Shown: in pieces, positions 1-9,635 of the stretch
Numbering within the stretch: the stretch's first letter is position 1
Layout: each line of letters opens with the position of its first letter
From: Acidovorax sp. FJL06
GTDB lineage: Bacteria > Pseudomonadota > Gammaproteobacteria > Burkholderiales > Burkholderiaceae_C
Direction of reading: 5' to 3'
Assembly: GCF_003852545.1 (NCBI RefSeq)
Contig: NZ_QAJR01000005.1
Coordinates: 1 to 64,000 of the forward strand
Length of the DNA stretch: 64,000 nucleotides
The notes under the pieces: generated by a model
What the model was told of the DNA's origin: nothing
The model's database searches: none
The model's input: the letters and a program-made list of their open reading frames with translations, nothing else
Program-made: the position numbers and the translations under genes

Positions 1-817
1 CCGTGTTCACCAGGCTTTGGCGCATTTCGCCCAGTGCAGCGAGCAACTGGCCCATTTCGTCCTTGCCGCCGGGCGGCACGTCGGCGCTGAGGTCGCCCCC
101 GGCAATCGCGCGGGCCGCCAGCACCGCATGGTGCGCGGGCCGGGTTACGGCGCGGGTGATGCCCACGCCCAGCAGCGCGGCCAGCACCACGCACAGGGCC
201 AGCGTGCCCACCACCCAGATGCGGGCGGCGGTGAACACCTGCTGTGCTTCTTCGTTCGCCTTCAGGGCCGCGTCGGCGTTGATCTTTTGCAACTCGCCCA
301 GGGTTTCGGCGGTGGCGACGAAATTGGCTTCGGATTCGCCCGCGTACAGCAAGCCCAGCGCATCGCTGGTGACATCGCGCGTTTCGGCGGTGCTGAAGTC
401 CACCCCCTTGGCAATGTCCGTCAGCTTGGCCTGGGTCGCCACATAGGCCCCTTTGCGCTGCCGGTAGTTTTGGTAGGCCTCGCGCTCCTTGGGCATGTCG
501 ATGAGCTTTTCGTACACGGCTTCGATGCGATCCAGGTCCTTGTGGCGCAGGGCCACCTGCTCGGTAAACGCCTTGACCTCGGCCGCGCTGCGCGCGGTGA
601 CCATGCCCGCCTCGGCCCGGCGCATGCGGTTGAGCTGCACCCGCAGCTCGCCGGTTTGCGCCACGCTGGGCAGCAGGTTGGTGGCGATTTCCTCGGCATT
701 GGCGTGGATGCGCGACATCTGCACCAGTGCGATGACACCGAGCAATGCGGTCAGCAGCACCACGGCCAAAAAGCCCGCCCCCAGCTTGGCACCGATGCGC
801 AGATCTGAAATTTTCAT
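1..817 (-). CDS. Methyl-accepting chemotaxis protein, N-terminal part (cut by window edge)
   Basis: The 272 visible codons begin MKISDLRIGAKLGAGFLAVV and show the usual chemoreceptor layout: a first membrane helix at about residues 12-33, a periplasmic helical domain (34-195) of the four-helix-bundle ligand-sensing type, a second membrane helix (199-220), then a HAMP linker containing TRPAHHAVLAARAIAGGDLS. The methyl-accepting and CheW/CheA-binding region lies beyond the window. Such receptors sit in the inner membrane and control CheA kinase activity. The ATG at 817 has a good ribosome site (GGGGGTGAT) just upstream. The family is clear; the ligand cannot be told. Confidence 0.88.
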   Translation of the reverse strand, partial: MKISDLRIGAKLGAGFLAVVLLTALLGVIALVQMSRIHANAEEIATNLLPSVAQTGELRVQLNRMRRAEAGMVTARSAAEVKAFTEQVALRHKDLDRIEAVYEKLIDMPKEREAYQNYRQRKGAYVATQAKLTDIAKGVDFSTAETRDVTSDALGLLYAGESEANFVATAETLGELQKINADAALKANEEAQQVFTAARIWVVGTLALCVVLAALLGVGITRAVTRPAHHAVLAARAIAGGDLSADVPPGGKDEMGQLLAALGEMRQSLVNT

Positions 818-944
818 GATGAATCACCCCCGGAAGTACATTGCAGCGGCCTACACGGCATGCGCCATGTAACCAAATGCAGTCTATCAGCGCAGGCCTC
901 CACGCCATGCGGGCTTTTCCCCATCCACGCAACGGCCCACAACA

Positions 945-985
945 AAAAAAGCACGCCGCCCCGAGGGGCGACGTGCTTTTTGCAT
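945..985 (-). terminator. Intrinsic terminator after ppa
   Basis: AGCACG at 950-955 pairs with CGTGCT at 972-977, and an inner GC-rich stem pairs 957-962 with 965-970, with one mismatch. On the minus strand the hairpin is followed by a run of seven T, which fits the end of the ppa transcript. A shorter T run on the plus side makes the site potentially bidirectional. Confidence 0.75.
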
Positions 986-987
986 AC

Positions 988-1036
988 TTCTATTTTGATA
1001 GCGCATTGTGCTTCATGCACAAGCGCTTTCAGCCCT
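988..1036 (-). repeat. Diverged copy of the short palindromic Comamonadaceae-type repeat
   Basis: Read on the minus strand this stretch contains AAGCGCTTGTGCAT followed by GCGCTATCAAAATA, matching the pattern of the better copies at 16815 and 22234. It overlaps the 3' end of ppa by a few bases and lies beside its terminator. Confidence 0.4.
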
Positions 1037-1037
1037 T

Positions 1038-1574
1038 TCAGGCTTGCGACTTCTGGTAGTTCGCGATGCCGTCCGTGATTTCCTTCTTGGCGGAGTCGAT
1101 GCCTTCCCAACCCAGCACCTTGACCCACTTGCCCTTTTCCAGGTCCTTGTAGTGCTCGAAGAAGTGGGCGATGGCGTTGCGGCGCATGGCGTTCACGTCG
1201 TCGATGGACTTCCAGTGGTCGTACATGGGCAGGATCTTGGACGTGGGCACGGCAATCACCTTGCCATCCACACCGGCCTCGTCTTCCATCATCAGGATGC
1301 CCAGGGGGCGGCAAGTCACGACCACACCGGGGTGCAGGGGGTAGGGGGTGATCACCAGCACATCCACCGGGTCGCCGTCGCCCGACAGGGTCTGCGGAAC
1401 GTAGCCGTAGTTCGTGGGGTAGTGCATGGCCGTGGTCATGAAACGGTCCACAAAAATGGCGCCCGACTCCTTGTCCACTTCGTACTTGATCGGGTCGGCG
1501 TTCATCGGGATTTCGATGACGACGTTGAAGCTGTCGGGAACGTTCTTGCCTGGGGGGACGTTGTTGAGGGACAT
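1038..1574 (-). CDS. ppa: Inorganic pyrophosphatase (soluble, family I)
   Basis: The 178-residue cytoplasmic enzyme hydrolyses pyrophosphate to two phosphates and so pulls biosynthetic reactions forward. The family I signature DGDPVDV is at residues 66-72, with the other conserved metal-site region [10 protein letters not shown] near 97-106. The length matches bacterial hexameric PPases (about 175). The start at [10 protein letters not shown] is chosen over longer in-frame options because it matches the usual N-terminus; upstream codons are not family-like. It is divergent from hppA, the membrane pyrophosphatase, so two PPi-consuming enzymes sit side by side. Confidence 0.96.
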   Translation of the reverse strand: MSLNNVPPGKNVPDSFNVVIEIPMNADPIKYEVDKESGAIFVDRFMTTAMHYPTNYGYVPQTLSGDGDPVDVLVITPYPLHPGVVVTCRPLGILMMEDEAGVDGKVIAVPTSKILPMYDHWKSIDDVNAMRRNAIAHFFEHYKDLEKGKWVKVLGWEGIDSAKKEITDGIANYQKSQA

Positions 1575-1846
1575 GTCTTTGGATAGTGGTTTGTTAACGG
1601 TAACCCGCGATGCACCGGGCGCTGATGCAGCGCAACGAAGCGTCGGGATTAACCCTGATTTTAGGCGCACGCCCCTTTCTGCCCGCTTGCAAAACCCGGT
1701 TTGGCTGTAAATTGGGCCTGTTGGCCAATCGACTCCGCCCCCTTTCAAACGGTTCAGGAGCACGAGGAAGCAACGCAGCGGAAGCACCACCGACCTGCGT
1801 TGTGTTTCCTTCCGTGCAACTGAATGGACACTGAAAGGAGTGACGA

Positions 1847-3928
1847 ATGGCTGGAACTACAGCGCTGACTGCCCCCCTGATACTGGCTCTGGTTTGCGGA
1901 TTGATTGCGGTGGCCTACGGCATCTGGGCGCGGGGATGGATCCTCGCCCAAGACCCGGGCAATGCCCGCATGCAGGAAATCGCCGCAGCCATTCAGGCCG
2001 GTGCCGCTGCCTACCTCGCTCGCCAGTACAAGACCATCGCCATCGTCGGCGTGGTGCTGGCCGTTCTCATTGGCATTTTTCTCGATGGCACCACGGCGGT
2101 GGGCTTTGTGGTGGGCGCGGTGCTTTCCGGCGCCTGCGGTTTCATCGGCATGAACGTGTCGGTGCGCGCCAATGTGCGCACCGCGCAGGCCGCCACGCAG
2201 GGCATCGGCCCCGCGCTCGATGTGGCGTTCCGGGGCGGGGCCATCACCGGCATGCTGGTGGTGGGCCTGGGGCTTTTGGGCGTCACGGCGTTCTACTGGT
2301 TCCTGGCGGGCAACGGCAACCTCACGCCCAACGCCAATCTGGCCACGCTGCTCAACCCGCTGATCGGCTTTGCGTTTGGCTCGTCGCTGATCTCCATTTT
2401 TGCGCGCCTGGGCGGCGGCATCTTCACCAAGGGCGCTGACGTGGGCGCCGACCTGGTGGGCAAGGTGGAGGCGGGCATCCCCGAGGATGACCCGCGCAAC
2501 CCCGCCGTGATCGCAGACAACGTGGGCGACAACGTGGGCGACTGCGCCGGCATGGCGGCCGACCTGTTCGAAACCTACGCGGTCACGCTGATCGCCACCA
2601 TGGTGCTGGGCGCGCTGCTGGTGGCCACCGCCCCGGTCAACGCCGTGGTGTACCCGCTGGCGCTGGGGGCCGTGTCCATCATCGCGTCCATCATCGGCTG
2701 CTTCTTCGTGAAGGCCTCTCCGGGCATGAAGAACGTGATGCCTGCGCTGTACAAGGGGCTGGCGATTGCAGGGGGGCTGTCGCTCGTCGCCTTCTATTTC
2801 GTCACGCTGTGGATCATGCCCGACAACGCGGTGGCCGCTAGCGGCAGCCAGCTGCGGCTGTTCGGCGCCTGCGCCACGGGGCTGGTGCTCACCGCCGTGC
2901 TGGTATGGATCACCGAGTTCTATACCGGCACGCAGTATTCGCCCGTGCAGCACATCGCCCAGGCGTCCACCACCGGCCATGGCACCAACATCATTGCGGG
3001 CCTGGGGGTATCGATGCGTTCCACGGCCTGGCCCGTGGTGTTTGTGTGCACGGCCATCATCGTGGCCTATGGCCTGGCGGGCCTGTACGGGATTGCCGTG
3101 GCGGCCACGGCCATGCTGAGCATGGCGGGCATTGTGGTGGCGCTCGATGCCTATGGCCCCATCACCGACAACGCGGGCGGCATTGCCGAGATGGCCGAAC
3201 TGCCCAGCAGCGTGCGCGACATCACCGACCCGCTGGACGCTGTGGGCAACACCACCAAGGCCGTGACCAAGGGCTACGCCATCGGTTCGGCCGGGCTGGC
3301 CTCGCTGGTGCTGTTTGCCGACTACACGCACAAGCTCGAAACCTATGGCAAGTCGATCAGCTTTGACCTGTCCGACCCGCTGGTCATCGTGGGCCTGTTC
3401 ATCGGCGGCCTGATCCCCTACCTGTTTGGCGCCATGGCGATGGAGGCCGTGGGCCGCGCGGCCGGGGCCGTGGTGGTGGAGGTGCGCCGCCAGTTCAGCA
3501 CCATCAAGGGCATCATGGACGGCACCGGCAAGCCCGAATACGGCAAGGCCGTGGACATGCTGACCACCGCCGCCATCAAGGAGATGGTGGTCCCCAGCCT
3601 GTTGCCCGTGATCGCGCCCCTGGTGGTGGGCCTGCTGCTGGGCCCCAAGGCGCTGGGCGGCCTGCTCATGGGCACCATCGTCACCGGGCTGTTCGTGGCC
3701 ATCAGCATGTGCACCGGCGGCGGTGCCTGGGACAACGCCAAGAAGTACATCGAAGACGGCCACCACGGCGGCAAGGGCAGCGATGCGCACAAGGCGGCCG
3801 TGACCGGCGACACCGTGGGCGACCCCTACAAGGACACGGCGGGCCCCGCCATTAACCCGTTGATCAAGATCATCAACATCGTGGCGCTGCTGATCGTGCC
3901 GCTGGTGGTCAAATTCCACGGCGGGTAA
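1847..3928 (+). CDS. hppA: K(+)-insensitive proton-pumping membrane pyrophosphatase
   Basis: The 693-residue polytopic inner-membrane protein couples PPi hydrolysis to proton export. The catalytic motif [11 protein letters not shown] is at residues 198-208 and the acidic Mg-PPi site [19 protein letters not shown] at 224-242. In GNTTKAVT (467-474) the residue after GNTT is Lys471 and the one three further is Thr474; this Lys/Thr pair is the known mark of the K+-independent subfamily, where K+-dependent enzymes have Ala and Gly. A strong AAGGAG ribosome site precedes the ATG. The gene is divergent from ppa and ends in a clear terminator. Confidence 0.96.
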   Translation: MAGTTALTAPLILALVCGLIAVAYGIWARGWILAQDPGNARMQEIAAAIQAGAAAYLARQYKTIAIVGVVLAVLIGIFLDGTTAVGFVVGAVLSGACGFIGMNVSVRANVRTAQAATQGIGPALDVAFRGGAITGMLVVGLGLLGVTAFYWFLAGNGNLTPNANLATLLNPLIGFAFGSSLISIFARLGGGIFTKGADVGADLVGKVEAGIPEDDPRNPAVIADNVGDNVGDCAGMAADLFETYAVTLIATMVLGALLVATAPVNAVVYPLALGAVSIIASIIGCFFVKASPGMKNVMPALYKGLAIAGGLSLVAFYFVTLWIMPDNAVAASGSQLRLFGACATGLVLTAVLVWITEFYTGTQYSPVQHIAQASTTGHGTNIIAGLGVSMRSTAWPVVFVCTAIIVAYGLAGLYGIAVAATAMLSMAGIVVALDAYGPITDNAGGIAEMAELPSSVRDITDPLDAVGNTTKAVTKGYAIGSAGLASLVLFADYTHKLETYGKSISFDLSDPLVIVGLFIGGLIPYLFGAMAMEAVGRAAGAVVVEVRRQFSTIKGIMDGTGKPEYGKAVDMLTTAAIKEMVVPSLLPVIAPLVVGLLLGPKALGGLLMGTIVTGLFVAISMCTGGGAWDNAKKYIEDGHHGGKGSDAHKAAVTGDTVGDPYKDTAGPAINPLIKIINIVALLIVPLVVKFHGG

Positions 3929-3951
3929 AGCCCCCGAATAGAGGAATACCA

Positions 3952-3972
3952 GGGGGCCTCGGCCCCCTTTTT
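3952..3972 (+). terminator. Intrinsic terminator after hppA
   Basis: GGGGGCC and GGCCCCC form a perfect seven-pair stem with a two-base spacer and are followed by TTTTT. The stop codon of hppA is at 3926-3928. Confidence 0.85.
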
Positions 3973-4012
3973 GCCGCGTACCATCGCGGGCACCGGTATC
4001 CCTTCAAAGAAG

Positions 4013-6394
4013 ATGGCCTTGAAACACACCGCAACGTCTGCCCCCGCGACCCCCGGAAGCAATACCACGCAGTACCAGCGCATCGTCCAGGACGTGCTGA
4101 CGGACTCAAGGCGCTTGATGGAGCGCATCGTCGAGGCCACGCGCATGTCGCTGCAGGCCCGCCTGGACCAGGCCCGCACCCCCGGCGAGCACCACGCCAT
4201 GCTCGAAGCCCGGCAGCAGCTGGTGCGGCTCACCTCGGTGATGGGCGAGCGCTACCCCGACGCATTGCGCAAGGGGCTGGAGCAGGAAACCGTGCGCAAG
4301 GAGGAAAAGCCCACTCACTCCCTGTTCACCGTCCATTTCGACGACCTGGAGTTGATGGACGAAACGCAGATCAGCGACAGCGTGGAACGCGCCCGCGCCC
4401 GCCAGGTGCTGACCTCGGCCGTGGAAGGGCCGCTGGCCGACCTGGACGCCCTGGTGTGCGCGGCCCTGGGGCAGCCGCAGGTACGGCCCGAGCACAACCC
4501 GCTGCGGCCGGAAGTTTTCCTGCAGGCGCTGCAGGCCGTGGTGTCGCAGATGCAGGTCACCGAACAGGTGCGGCACGACTGGATCGGGCACATGGCCCAG
4601 GCGCTGGGCGGCGAGCTGCGCAGCCTCTACCTCACGCTGATCGACCAGCTCAAGCGCAGCGGCGTGCAGCCGGTGGGCTATGCCCTGCGCCAGGCCAACG
4701 GCAAATATGTGTACGTGGCGCCGACCGAAGACGGCATGGCCCCCGGCTTCGGCTTCGAGGCCGACCACGCCGTGCCAGTGACACCGACCGCGCCAGTCGC
4801 TCCCGCCGCACCAGCCACGCAGGCCGCGCCGCCGGCGCCAGTGCCCGCAGCCCACGCCGATCCACTGCTGACGCTCGACCGCCTGCGCCGCCTGCTGCTG
4901 GGCGAACTGGGCGAAAGCGCCGCACCGGACCCCGCGCCATCGCCCCGCGAAACCTTCGCCGAACGGTTCGCGCGCGAGTTCGAGAGCCCGCACCCGCTCC
5001 CCCGCATCGAGCCCCCCGCCCCGGACTTCGCCATGACCGTGCCCGCCGCCTTCGAGGCGCTGCAGGAGATGAACCAGGTCGGCCAGATGATGGAGCGCCT
5101 GGGCAGCAGCGCCGAGGGGAGCCTTTCAGCCCCGCCGCGCAAGCATGCCGGCGGGCTGGCGCAGGCCCTGAGCACGGAGGTGGTGGCGCTGATGGTGGAC
5201 AACATCGCGCGCGACAGCCGGCTGCTGTGGCCCGTGCAGCAGTTCATCCGGGCCCTGGAGCCCGCGCTGATGCAGCTGGCCCTGACCGACCCCCGGTTCT
5301 TCAGCCACAAGGAGCACCCCGCGCGCCGCCTGCTGCAGGACATCACCGACCGCAGCCTGGCCTTCGACAGCACCGAAGCCCCCGGGTTCCAGAGCTTCAT
5401 GCGGTCGCTGATGAACATCGCCGGCCCGCTGTCCTCGGACACCATCGAGGGCGCGGATGATTTCGAGCAGGTGCTGCTGCAGCTGCATGCAAAGTGGGCA
5501 GAGAAGGAGCAGGCGCGCAAACAGGAGCGCCTGCGCGCCATCGGAGCCCTGGAACACGCCGAGCGGCGCCACCTGCTGGCCGCCCAGATCTCGCGCGAGA
5601 TCTGGCTGCTGCCAGACATCGGCAAGATGCCCGACGCCATCTCGCGCTTCCTGCTTGGCCCCTGGGCCCAGGTCATGGCCGAGGCGCGCCTGGCCGACAC
5701 CACCAGCAGTGCAGACCCCGGCCGCTACCAGGAACTGGTGGAGGCGCTGATCTGGAGCGCGCAGCCCGAGTTGACCCGCAAGAACACGGGGCAGCTCGCG
5801 CGCCTGCTGCCCAAGCTGCTGGCCAAGCTGCGCGAAGGCCTGGCATCCATCGACTATCCCGCCGCCCGCACCGAAGCCGTCTTCGAGTTGCTGATGCAAC
5901 TGCACCAGCAGGCCTTCAAACCCGGCCTCCGCGCCGCCCCGCGCGCCCCCACCCGCCCCGCCGGGCCCAAGGCACCGGCGATGCCGCAGCCCGCGCCCCT
6001 GGACGACGACGACCCCTGGGTTGCCCCGTCCGAAGCCAAGGAGTCCGGCTATGTGGAGTCATCGCAGGCCCCCGAATCCGTCCACCCGGAGCCCGCGCCA
6101 GCCCCCGCCGCCAACGATGCCCACGCCACGCCCCAACTGGCCATCGGCAGCTGGGTCAACCTGCTGGTGGCAGGCCAGTGGGAACGCACCCAGCTGTCCT
6201 GGATCGGATCGCACGGCAACCTGTTCCTCTTCACCAGCGCCTCCGGCCACACCCAGTCGATGACGCTGCGGCTGGTGGACCGCCTCATCCAGCAAGGCGC
6301 CATGCAGGTGCTCAACCAGCAGACCGTGGTGGAGGGCGCCCTGGACGCCGTGGCCCAGGCCGCCATGCGCAACAGTGTGGACAGCCGGATGTAA
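4013..6394 (+). CDS. DUF1631 family protein
   Basis: The 793-residue protein matches the DUF1631 family, common in Burkholderiales and Pseudomonas and without an assigned function. The N-terminal part (residues 20-230) is helical and charged. Ala/Pro-rich low-complexity linkers follow (about 250-330 and 640-710). The C-terminal segment resembles a small beta domain (IGSWVNLLVAGQWERTQLSW) like those found in cyclic-di-GMP-related or PilZ-like proteins; this last point is inference only. An in-frame TTG at 3971 would extend it by 14 residues but lies in the hppA terminator, so the ATG at 4013 is preferred. No signal peptide is seen. Confidence 0.8.
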   Translation: MALKHTATSAPATPGSNTTQYQRIVQDVLTDSRRLMERIVEATRMSLQARLDQARTPGEHHAMLEARQQLVRLTSVMGERYPDALRKGLEQETVRKEEKPTHSLFTVHFDDLELMDETQISDSVERARARQVLTSAVEGPLADLDALVCAALGQPQVRPEHNPLRPEVFLQALQAVVSQMQVTEQVRHDWIGHMAQALGGELRSLYLTLIDQLKRSGVQPVGYALRQANGKYVYVAPTEDGMAPGFGFEADHAVPVTPTAPVAPAAPATQAAPPAPVPAAHADPLLTLDRLRRLLLGELGESAAPDPAPSPRETFAERFAREFESPHPLPRIEPPAPDFAMTVPAAFEALQEMNQVGQMMERLGSSAEGSLSAPPRKHAGGLAQALSTEVVALMVDNIARDSRLLWPVQQFIRALEPALMQLALTDPRFFSHKEHPARRLLQDITDRSLAFDSTEAPGFQSFMRSLMNIAGPLSSDTIEGADDFEQVLLQLHAKWAEKEQARKQERLRAIGALEHAERRHLLAAQISREIWLLPDIGKMPDAISRFLLGPWAQVMAEARLADTTSSADPGRYQELVEALIWSAQPELTRKNTGQLARLLPKLLAKLREGLASIDYPAARTEAVFELLMQLHQQAFKPGLRAAPRAPTRPAGPKAPAMPQPAPLDDDDPWVAPSEAKESGYVESSQAPESVHPEPAPAPAANDAHATPQLAIGSWVNLLVAGQWERTQLSWIGSHGNLFLFTSASGHTQSMTLRLVDRLIQQGAMQVLNQQTVVEGALDAVAQAAMRNSVDSRM

Positions 6395-6467
6395 ACGCTC
6401 CCAAATAAATAGCAGGTAGCGCTTCAACGACAGGCACCAGGGCCGCTTTCTCTACTTAGAGGCTGTT

Positions 6468-7106
6468 TTAAAACTCCGCCGAAATCGCCGCCCGCAGCAG
6501 CGCGGCCGCCGGTTCCACCAGCTCCTGCAGCTGCCCGGCCCGCTCCTGTTCGATGGACTGCAGCACCATCTCGTTGATGCCACCCACCACCGCCATCGCC
6601 ATGGTGGGCTGCAGCGGTGTCTTGCGCAGGCGCTCGCCAGGGCGGTTGTTCACCACGTCCAGCATCAGGTCGGCCAGCTGCTGGTTGGCGCGCCGGCGGG
6701 CGGCCAGGCCGGGCGATCCCAGGCCCAGGATGTCGACGAACAGCGTGCGCAGCAACACCGGGTTGCGCGCCAGCACACCAAAGTAGGCGGCCATGGCCTG
6801 CTCCACCTGGGCCTCCCATTCGCTCGCCGGATCAATGGCGGCGCGCAACACGGCAATCGCATTGCCGCTGGCCGCCTCGTACAGCGCCGTGAGGCATTCG
6901 GCCTTGTCGGCAAAATTTTCGTAGAAGGTGCGGCGCGACACGCTGGCCTCGCGCACGATGTCGGCAATCGTGGTGTCGGCATAGCCCTTGGCGGCCACGG
7001 CGCGGGCCATGCCTTCGAGCAATCGGGCGCGGTGTTCAGTGCCTGGGGAGGGGGTTGTGCCGGGGGCGGAGACTTCATTCATGGGGCCGGGGCCTGCATC
7101 AGACAT
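6468..7106 (-). CDS. TetR/AcrR family transcriptional regulator
   Basis: The 212-residue protein has a TetR-type helix-turn-helix near the N-terminus (ADTTIADIVREASVSRRTFY, about residues 43-62) and a helical ligand and dimer domain after it. It is transcribed away from a ferritin-like hydrolase gene, with two GGTACT-AGTACC palindromes between the two. That arrangement is typical of a TetR repressor controlling itself and its neighbour. A second in-frame ATG at 7082 would shorten it by eight residues. The inducer is unknown. Confidence 0.9.
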   Translation of the reverse strand: MSDAGPGPMNEVSAPGTTPSPGTEHRARLLEGMARAVAAKGYADTTIADIVREASVSRRTFYENFADKAECLTALYEAASGNAIAVLRAAIDPASEWEAQVEQAMAAYFGVLARNPVLLRTLFVDILGLGSPGLAARRRANQQLADLMLDVVNNRPGERLRKTPLQPTMAMAVVGGINEMVLQSIEQERAGQLQELVEPAAALLRAAISAEF

Positions 7107-7121
7107 TCGAAATTCCAACAA

Positions 7122-7137
7122 GGTACTTGACAGTACC
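7122..7137. promoter_or_regulatory. Palindromic operator 1, probably for the adjacent TetR regulator
   Basis: GGTACTTGACAGTACC is an inverted repeat with six-base arms GGTACT and AGTACC and a four-base centre. It lies 16 bp from the tetR start and overlaps a perfect TTGACA -35 box for the divergent gene. Confidence 0.7.
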
Positions 7138-7155
7138 ACAGTTGATCTGCATCAT
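7127..7155 (+). promoter_or_regulatory. Promoter for the metal-dependent hydrolase gene
   Basis: A perfect -35 hexamer TTGACA (7127-7132) is followed after 17 bp by CATCAT (7150-7155), a four-of-six match to the -10 consensus. The -35 lies inside operator 1, and operator 2 lies just past the expected start site, so repressor bound at both would block RNA polymerase. Confidence 0.55.
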
Positions 7156-7167
7156 GCAAAACCAATC

Positions 7168-7183
7168 GGTACTCCAAAGTACC
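7168..7183. promoter_or_regulatory. Palindromic operator 2, same arms as operator 1
   Basis: GGTACTCCAAAGTACC has exactly the arms and spacing of the site at 7122 and starts 46 bp after it. Two copies with identical arms and different centres in one divergent promoter region strongly suggest binding sites for the adjacent TetR protein. Confidence 0.7.
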
Positions 7184-7236
7184 AACCCTCTCTGCACACC
7201 GCCGATGGGGCACAGCCCCGCGCCAGGAGATTTCTC

Positions 7237-8058
7237 ATGACCGAACTTGTCGTCCGCCGATTGCTGATTGATCTGGAAACGCCTTTTGCGCGCCAGTGGT
7301 GCGGTGGCGATGCGTTTCGCACCGCCTTCTTCAATGCGCTGTCGATGAGTTTTCCGGTGGGGGAGCAGTTTTTCATCGATGCGGTGCGCGATGGCCACAA
7401 GGCGCTGCCCGCCGAGCAGCAGGCCCGCTTTGCCGACGAGGTGCGCGGCTTCATCGGCCAGGAGGCCACGCACCGCCGCATCCATGCGCTGTTCAACGGG
7501 CACCTTGAAAAACAGGGCCTCGTCAACGAGTGGGCCCCACGCGCGCAAGCCCGCATGGCCCTCTTTGCCAACGCCGACCCGCGCCACCCCCTGGCCGTGA
7601 CGGCCGCCAACGAACACTTCACCGCCCTGCTGGCCGAATGGCTGCTGGCCCACCCCGAGGCCGTGCAGGGCGCCGAGCCCCGCCTGGCCACCATGTGGCA
7701 GTGGCACTGCGCGGAAGAAGCCGAGCACAAGAGCACGGCCTTCGATGTCTACCAGGCGCTGGGCGGCAACCACGACTGGCGCATCACCTGGTTCCGGCGC
7801 ATCACGCTCGTCTTTCTGGGCGACGCATTGCGCCAGACGGTGCTGAACCTGCGCCGCGAAGGCATGCTCTGGAAATGGAGCACCTGGGCCAGCGCCGCCC
7901 GCACGCTGCTGGGCAAAGGGGGCCTGGTGCGCGAAAGCTGGAAGCCCTGGCGCGCGTACCTGCGGCGCGATTTCCATCCCACGCAGCATGGCAGCGACCT
8001 GTCGGCGCGCTGGCTGGCCGAACACAGCGACGCCTTCACCCCCGTGGGGGCACGCTGA
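7237..8058 (+). CDS. Metal-dependent hydrolase family protein (ferritin-like, PF10118 type)
   Basis: The 273-residue protein belongs to the 'predicted metal-dependent hydrolase' family. Its glutamate and histidine clusters GQEATHRRIH (about residues 78-87) and CAEEAEHKSTAFD (about 157-169) look like a di-metal site in a helical, ferritin-like fold. The substrate is unknown. The ATG at 7237 is preceded by CAGGAGA, which decides it over upstream in-frame codons. It is divergent from the TetR gene and probably controlled by it; the exporter operon follows 134 bp downstream in the same direction. Confidence 0.8.
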   Translation: MTELVVRRLLIDLETPFARQWCGGDAFRTAFFNALSMSFPVGEQFFIDAVRDGHKALPAEQQARFADEVRGFIGQEATHRRIHALFNGHLEKQGLVNEWAPRAQARMALFANADPRHPLAVTAANEHFTALLAEWLLAHPEAVQGAEPRLATMWQWHCAEEAEHKSTAFDVYQALGGNHDWRITWFRRITLVFLGDALRQTVLNLRREGMLWKWSTWASAARTLLGKGGLVRESWKPWRAYLRRDFHPTQHGSDLSARWLAEHSDAFTPVGAR

Positions 8059-8085
8059 CGCCGTGCACATTCCTCCATCACCCCT

Positions 8086-8114
8086 TTGACCCGCCGGCCC
8101 CGTGCTGCTACAAC
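8086..8114 (+). promoter_or_regulatory. Candidate promoter of the exporter operon
   Basis: TTGACC (8086-8091) and TACAAC (8109-8114) are separated by exactly 17 bp, a five-of-six and a four-of-six match to sigma-70 boxes. The TolC-like gene starts about 75 bp beyond; the leader includes a small CCTGCC/GGCAGG hairpin at 8147-8169. Confidence 0.5.
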
Positions 8115-8192
8115 CACTCCATCCATCTGCCTTGCACCGCGCAACCTGCCTTTGGCCCCCGGGGCAGGCGCTGACAACAACGAGCTGAACCC

Positions 8193-9626
8193 ATGACCTT
8201 CACCCCACCGCACCGGCGCAAGAGCCGGGCAGGCGAAGCTTTGCTGTGCCTGATTGCCACCGCCCCCCTGGCACTTGCCGCCCTGCCCGCGCAGGCAGAG
8301 CCCATGGCGTTCGACGCGGCGCTGCAGCAGCTCGGCCAGCGTTCCGACCAGCTCGCGGCGTCCAAGAGCGCCGTTGAAAGCGCTCAGTTGCGCCGCGACG
8401 CGATGCAGCGCCTGGGTGGCCCGGTGGTCAACCTCACCGGCGCGGCCTATGCCTACAACGCCAACCTGGACGTGGACCTGAACCCGCTCAACCGCGTGTT
8501 GCCCGGCGTGCTGTCGCAGCTGCCGCCGCAGCTCGCCGCGCCGCTGGCACAGCTGCCGCACCTGCCGTCCTCCTACACACTCAACCGCAACAAGAGCGAC
8601 ACCACCTCCTCCGTGTCGGCCGTGTGGCCCCTCTACATGGGGGGCGCCAGCAACGCCGCGCGGGGCCTGCTGGATGCCATGACCCACGAGGCCGAGGCCG
8701 ACGCCGCCAAGGTGGGCCACGAGGCCACCACGCTGCTGGTGCAGCGCTACTTTGGCGCCCAGCTCGCGGAGCGTGCGGCCGTGCTGCGCGAGGCCGCGCT
8801 GGCCACCATCGAGCAACACGATGCCGCCGCGCAGAAGATGCTTCATGCTGGCGTGATCGCCCGCGTCGAGCGCCTGCAGGCGCGCTCGGCGCTGGAGGAG
8901 GCGCGCCGCAACGCACGCAAGGCGCGCGACGATGCCGAGCTGGCCAGCACCGCGCTCACGCGCACGCTCAAGGCCAGCGACCGTGTCACGCCCACCAGCC
9001 CGCTGTTCGTGCTGGGCCAGCCGCTCGACCCCCTGCCCCAGTTCATCGACACCGCGCTCGCGCGCCATCCGGGCCTGTCCAAGGTGGCGGCCAAGAAGGA
9101 GCAGGCCACGCAGCTGCACGCCGCGCAGGAGGCACTGCGCAAGCCCCAGGTCTTCGCCTTCGGCCAGCGCCAGCTCAAGACCGGCAAGGACGCCGACTGG
9201 GTGGCCGGCGTGGGCGTGCGCTGGACCTTGTGGGACTCCATCGACCGCAACACCCTCGCCGAGTCGTCCAACCGCCAGATCGAGCAGGCCGAGCGCACCG
9301 GCGCGCAGGCGCAGAACGACATCGCCCTGCTCGTGGAAAAACGCTGGCTGGGCGTGGAGCAGGCACGCCGCCAGTTCCTGGCGCTCGCGCCCGGCCTGGA
9401 GCTGGCCGACGAGGTGCTGCGCCTGCGCACCTCGGGCCTCAAGGCCGGCACCAGCACCACGCTGGACCTGATCGACGCGCAGGTGAACCAGGCCAAGGCC
9501 CAGACCGAACGCGCCCAGGCCGCGCACGACTACGTGAAGGCACTGGCCGAGCTGCTGGAGAGCTGCGGCCTGTCGGAAGATTTCGGTAAATACATGGCGC
9601 GCGCCGACGTGATGAAAGTGGAGTGA
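8193..9626 (+). CDS. TolC-family outer membrane efflux protein
   Basis: The 477-residue protein has an N-terminal signal peptide (about residues 1-35, ending near LPAQAEP) and two long alpha-helical repeats rich in Ala, Glu, Gln and Arg, as in outer membrane factors of type I and tripartite exporters. It would form the channel through the outer membrane and periplasm. It is the first gene of a run with a HlyD-like adaptor and two ABC-2 permeases, so the four products probably form one export machine. Confidence 0.88.
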   Translation: MTFTPPHRRKSRAGEALLCLIATAPLALAALPAQAEPMAFDAALQQLGQRSDQLAASKSAVESAQLRRDAMQRLGGPVVNLTGAAYAYNANLDVDLNPLNRVLPGVLSQLPPQLAAPLAQLPHLPSSYTLNRNKSDTTSSVSAVWPLYMGGASNAARGLLDAMTHEAEADAAKVGHEATTLLVQRYFGAQLAERAAVLREAALATIEQHDAAAQKMLHAGVIARVERLQARSALEEARRNARKARDDAELASTALTRTLKASDRVTPTSPLFVLGQPLDPLPQFIDTALARHPGLSKVAAKKEQATQLHAAQEALRKPQVFAFGQRQLKTGKDADWVAGVGVRWTLWDSIDRNTLAESSNRQIEQAERTGAQAQNDIALLVEKRWLGVEQARRQFLALAPGLELADEVLRLRTSGLKAGTSTTLDLIDAQVNQAKAQTERAQAAHDYVKALAELLESCGLSEDFGKYMARADVMKVE

Positions 9627-9635
9627 AGTGACTTG

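Noticed and set aside
1754-3919. A 721-codon open frame on the minus strand opposite hppA
   Set aside because: It is rich in His, Gly, Gln and Arg with no domain; such shadows are common opposite high-GC genes. hppA itself is fully conserved.
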